Below are positions 5,575 through 5,697 of a stretch of DNA of 5,697 nucleotides, in pieces. A program made the position numbers and the translations under genes. Position 1 is the stretch's first letter. Each line of letters begins with the position of its first letter. The DNA comes from Campylobacterota bacterium (lineage in GTDB: Bacteria; Campylobacterota; Campylobacteria; Campylobacterales; JALSKU01). The notes under the pieces were generated by a model. It saw only the letters and a program-made list of their open reading frames with translations, made no database searches and had not been told where the DNA came from. Location: contig JAADDL010000089.1 of NCBI GenBank assembly GCA_013153915.1, positions 1 through 5,697 on the forward strand, in the 5' to 3' direction.

Positions 5575-5697
5575 ATGCTTAACAATATGTCCATAGCAAA
5601 AAAAGTTTACATTCCTCTTATAGCTTCTATAATCATAGGACTTATAATAGTTACTGTAAACTATTATATTGAAGTTAAAAATGTAACAAAAAATGCA
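5575..5697 (+). CDS. N-terminus of a membrane signalling protein, probably a second chemoreceptor (partial)
   Basis: Forty-one codons are open to the window end. The product begins MLNNMSIAKK, followed by a hydrophobic segment at about residues 11-31 (IPLIASIIIGLIIVTV in its core) and then a polar stretch with Lys and Glu, presumed periplasmic. This short cytoplasmic N-tail with two or three lysines and then a single membrane helix is the standard start of a methyl-accepting chemotaxis protein, and it parallels the upstream receptor (MFKNMTIKKK, then TM1), including a Met at position 5. A well-placed AAGGA supports the start. The gap to the FAH-family gene is 12 nt, so the genes are probably co-transcribed. 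The sensor and signalling domains are beyond the window, so a histidine kinase or diguanylate cyclase with the same kind of N-terminus cannot be excluded. Confidence 0.6.
   Translation, partial: MLNNMSIAKKVYIPLIASIIIGLIIVTVNYYIEVKNVTKNA

Noticed and set aside
1..5697. Mobile element, CRISPR array, tRNA/rRNA or defence system
   Set aside because: No transposase, integrase, terminal inverted repeats, regularly spaced repeats, tRNA-like folds or defence-family motifs were seen; gene order and style look chromosomal.

Overview
The window is an AT-rich, densely coded stretch of bacterial chromosome with every gene on the + strand. The Arg/Ile codon choice (AGA, ATA), the AT-rich composition and the mix of an EAL protein, chemoreceptors with a C-terminal zinc-binding CZB domain, and a compact DEAD-box helicase/RNase HII pair suggest a free-living, motile member of the Campylobacterota (Sulfurimonas/Sulfuricurvum/Arcobacter-like). 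This assignment is inferred from style, not from a marker gene.

Layout. (1) 1-519: the 3' part of a gene ending in an EAL (c-di-GMP phosphodiesterase) domain; its start lies before the window. (2) 520-667: a 148-bp gap with a good sigma70-type promoter and an 8-bp direct repeat flanking its -35 box. (3) 668-2125: a complete DEAD-box RNA helicase with an arginine-rich tail. (4) 2073-2672: rnhB (RNase HII), starting at a GTG inside the helicase gene behind a perfect AGGAGG, so the last 53 bp of the helicase gene are read in two frames. (5) 2714-4960: a 748-residue chemoreceptor with a periplasmic NIT-type sensor, HAMP plus a second HAMP-like segment, the MCP signalling hairpin and a C-terminal CZB zinc domain. 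(6) 4957-5562: a short fumarylacetoacetate-hydrolase (FAH) family enzyme, joined to the receptor by an ATGA stop/start overlap. (7) 5575-5697: the first 41 codons of another membrane protein whose N-terminus looks like that of the upstream receptor, probably a second chemoreceptor cut by the window end.

How they may work together. Helicase and RNase HII form a nucleic-acid unit (RNA unwinding; removal of RNA from RNA:DNA hybrids). Receptor, FAH enzyme and probable second receptor form a tightly packed unit in which a small metabolic enzyme sits between two signalling proteins. The EAL protein may share the theme of environmental signalling, but it is separated by a promoter region. I see no mobile element, CRISPR array, tRNA, rRNA or strong intrinsic terminator. 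Most of the window is ordinary core-type sequence. The points most worth checking are the receptor-enzyme coupling, the out-of-phase helicase/rnhB overlap, the NIT+CZB receptor, and a possible sliding-clamp motif at the end of RNase HII. I do not see a clearly new defence or mobile system.
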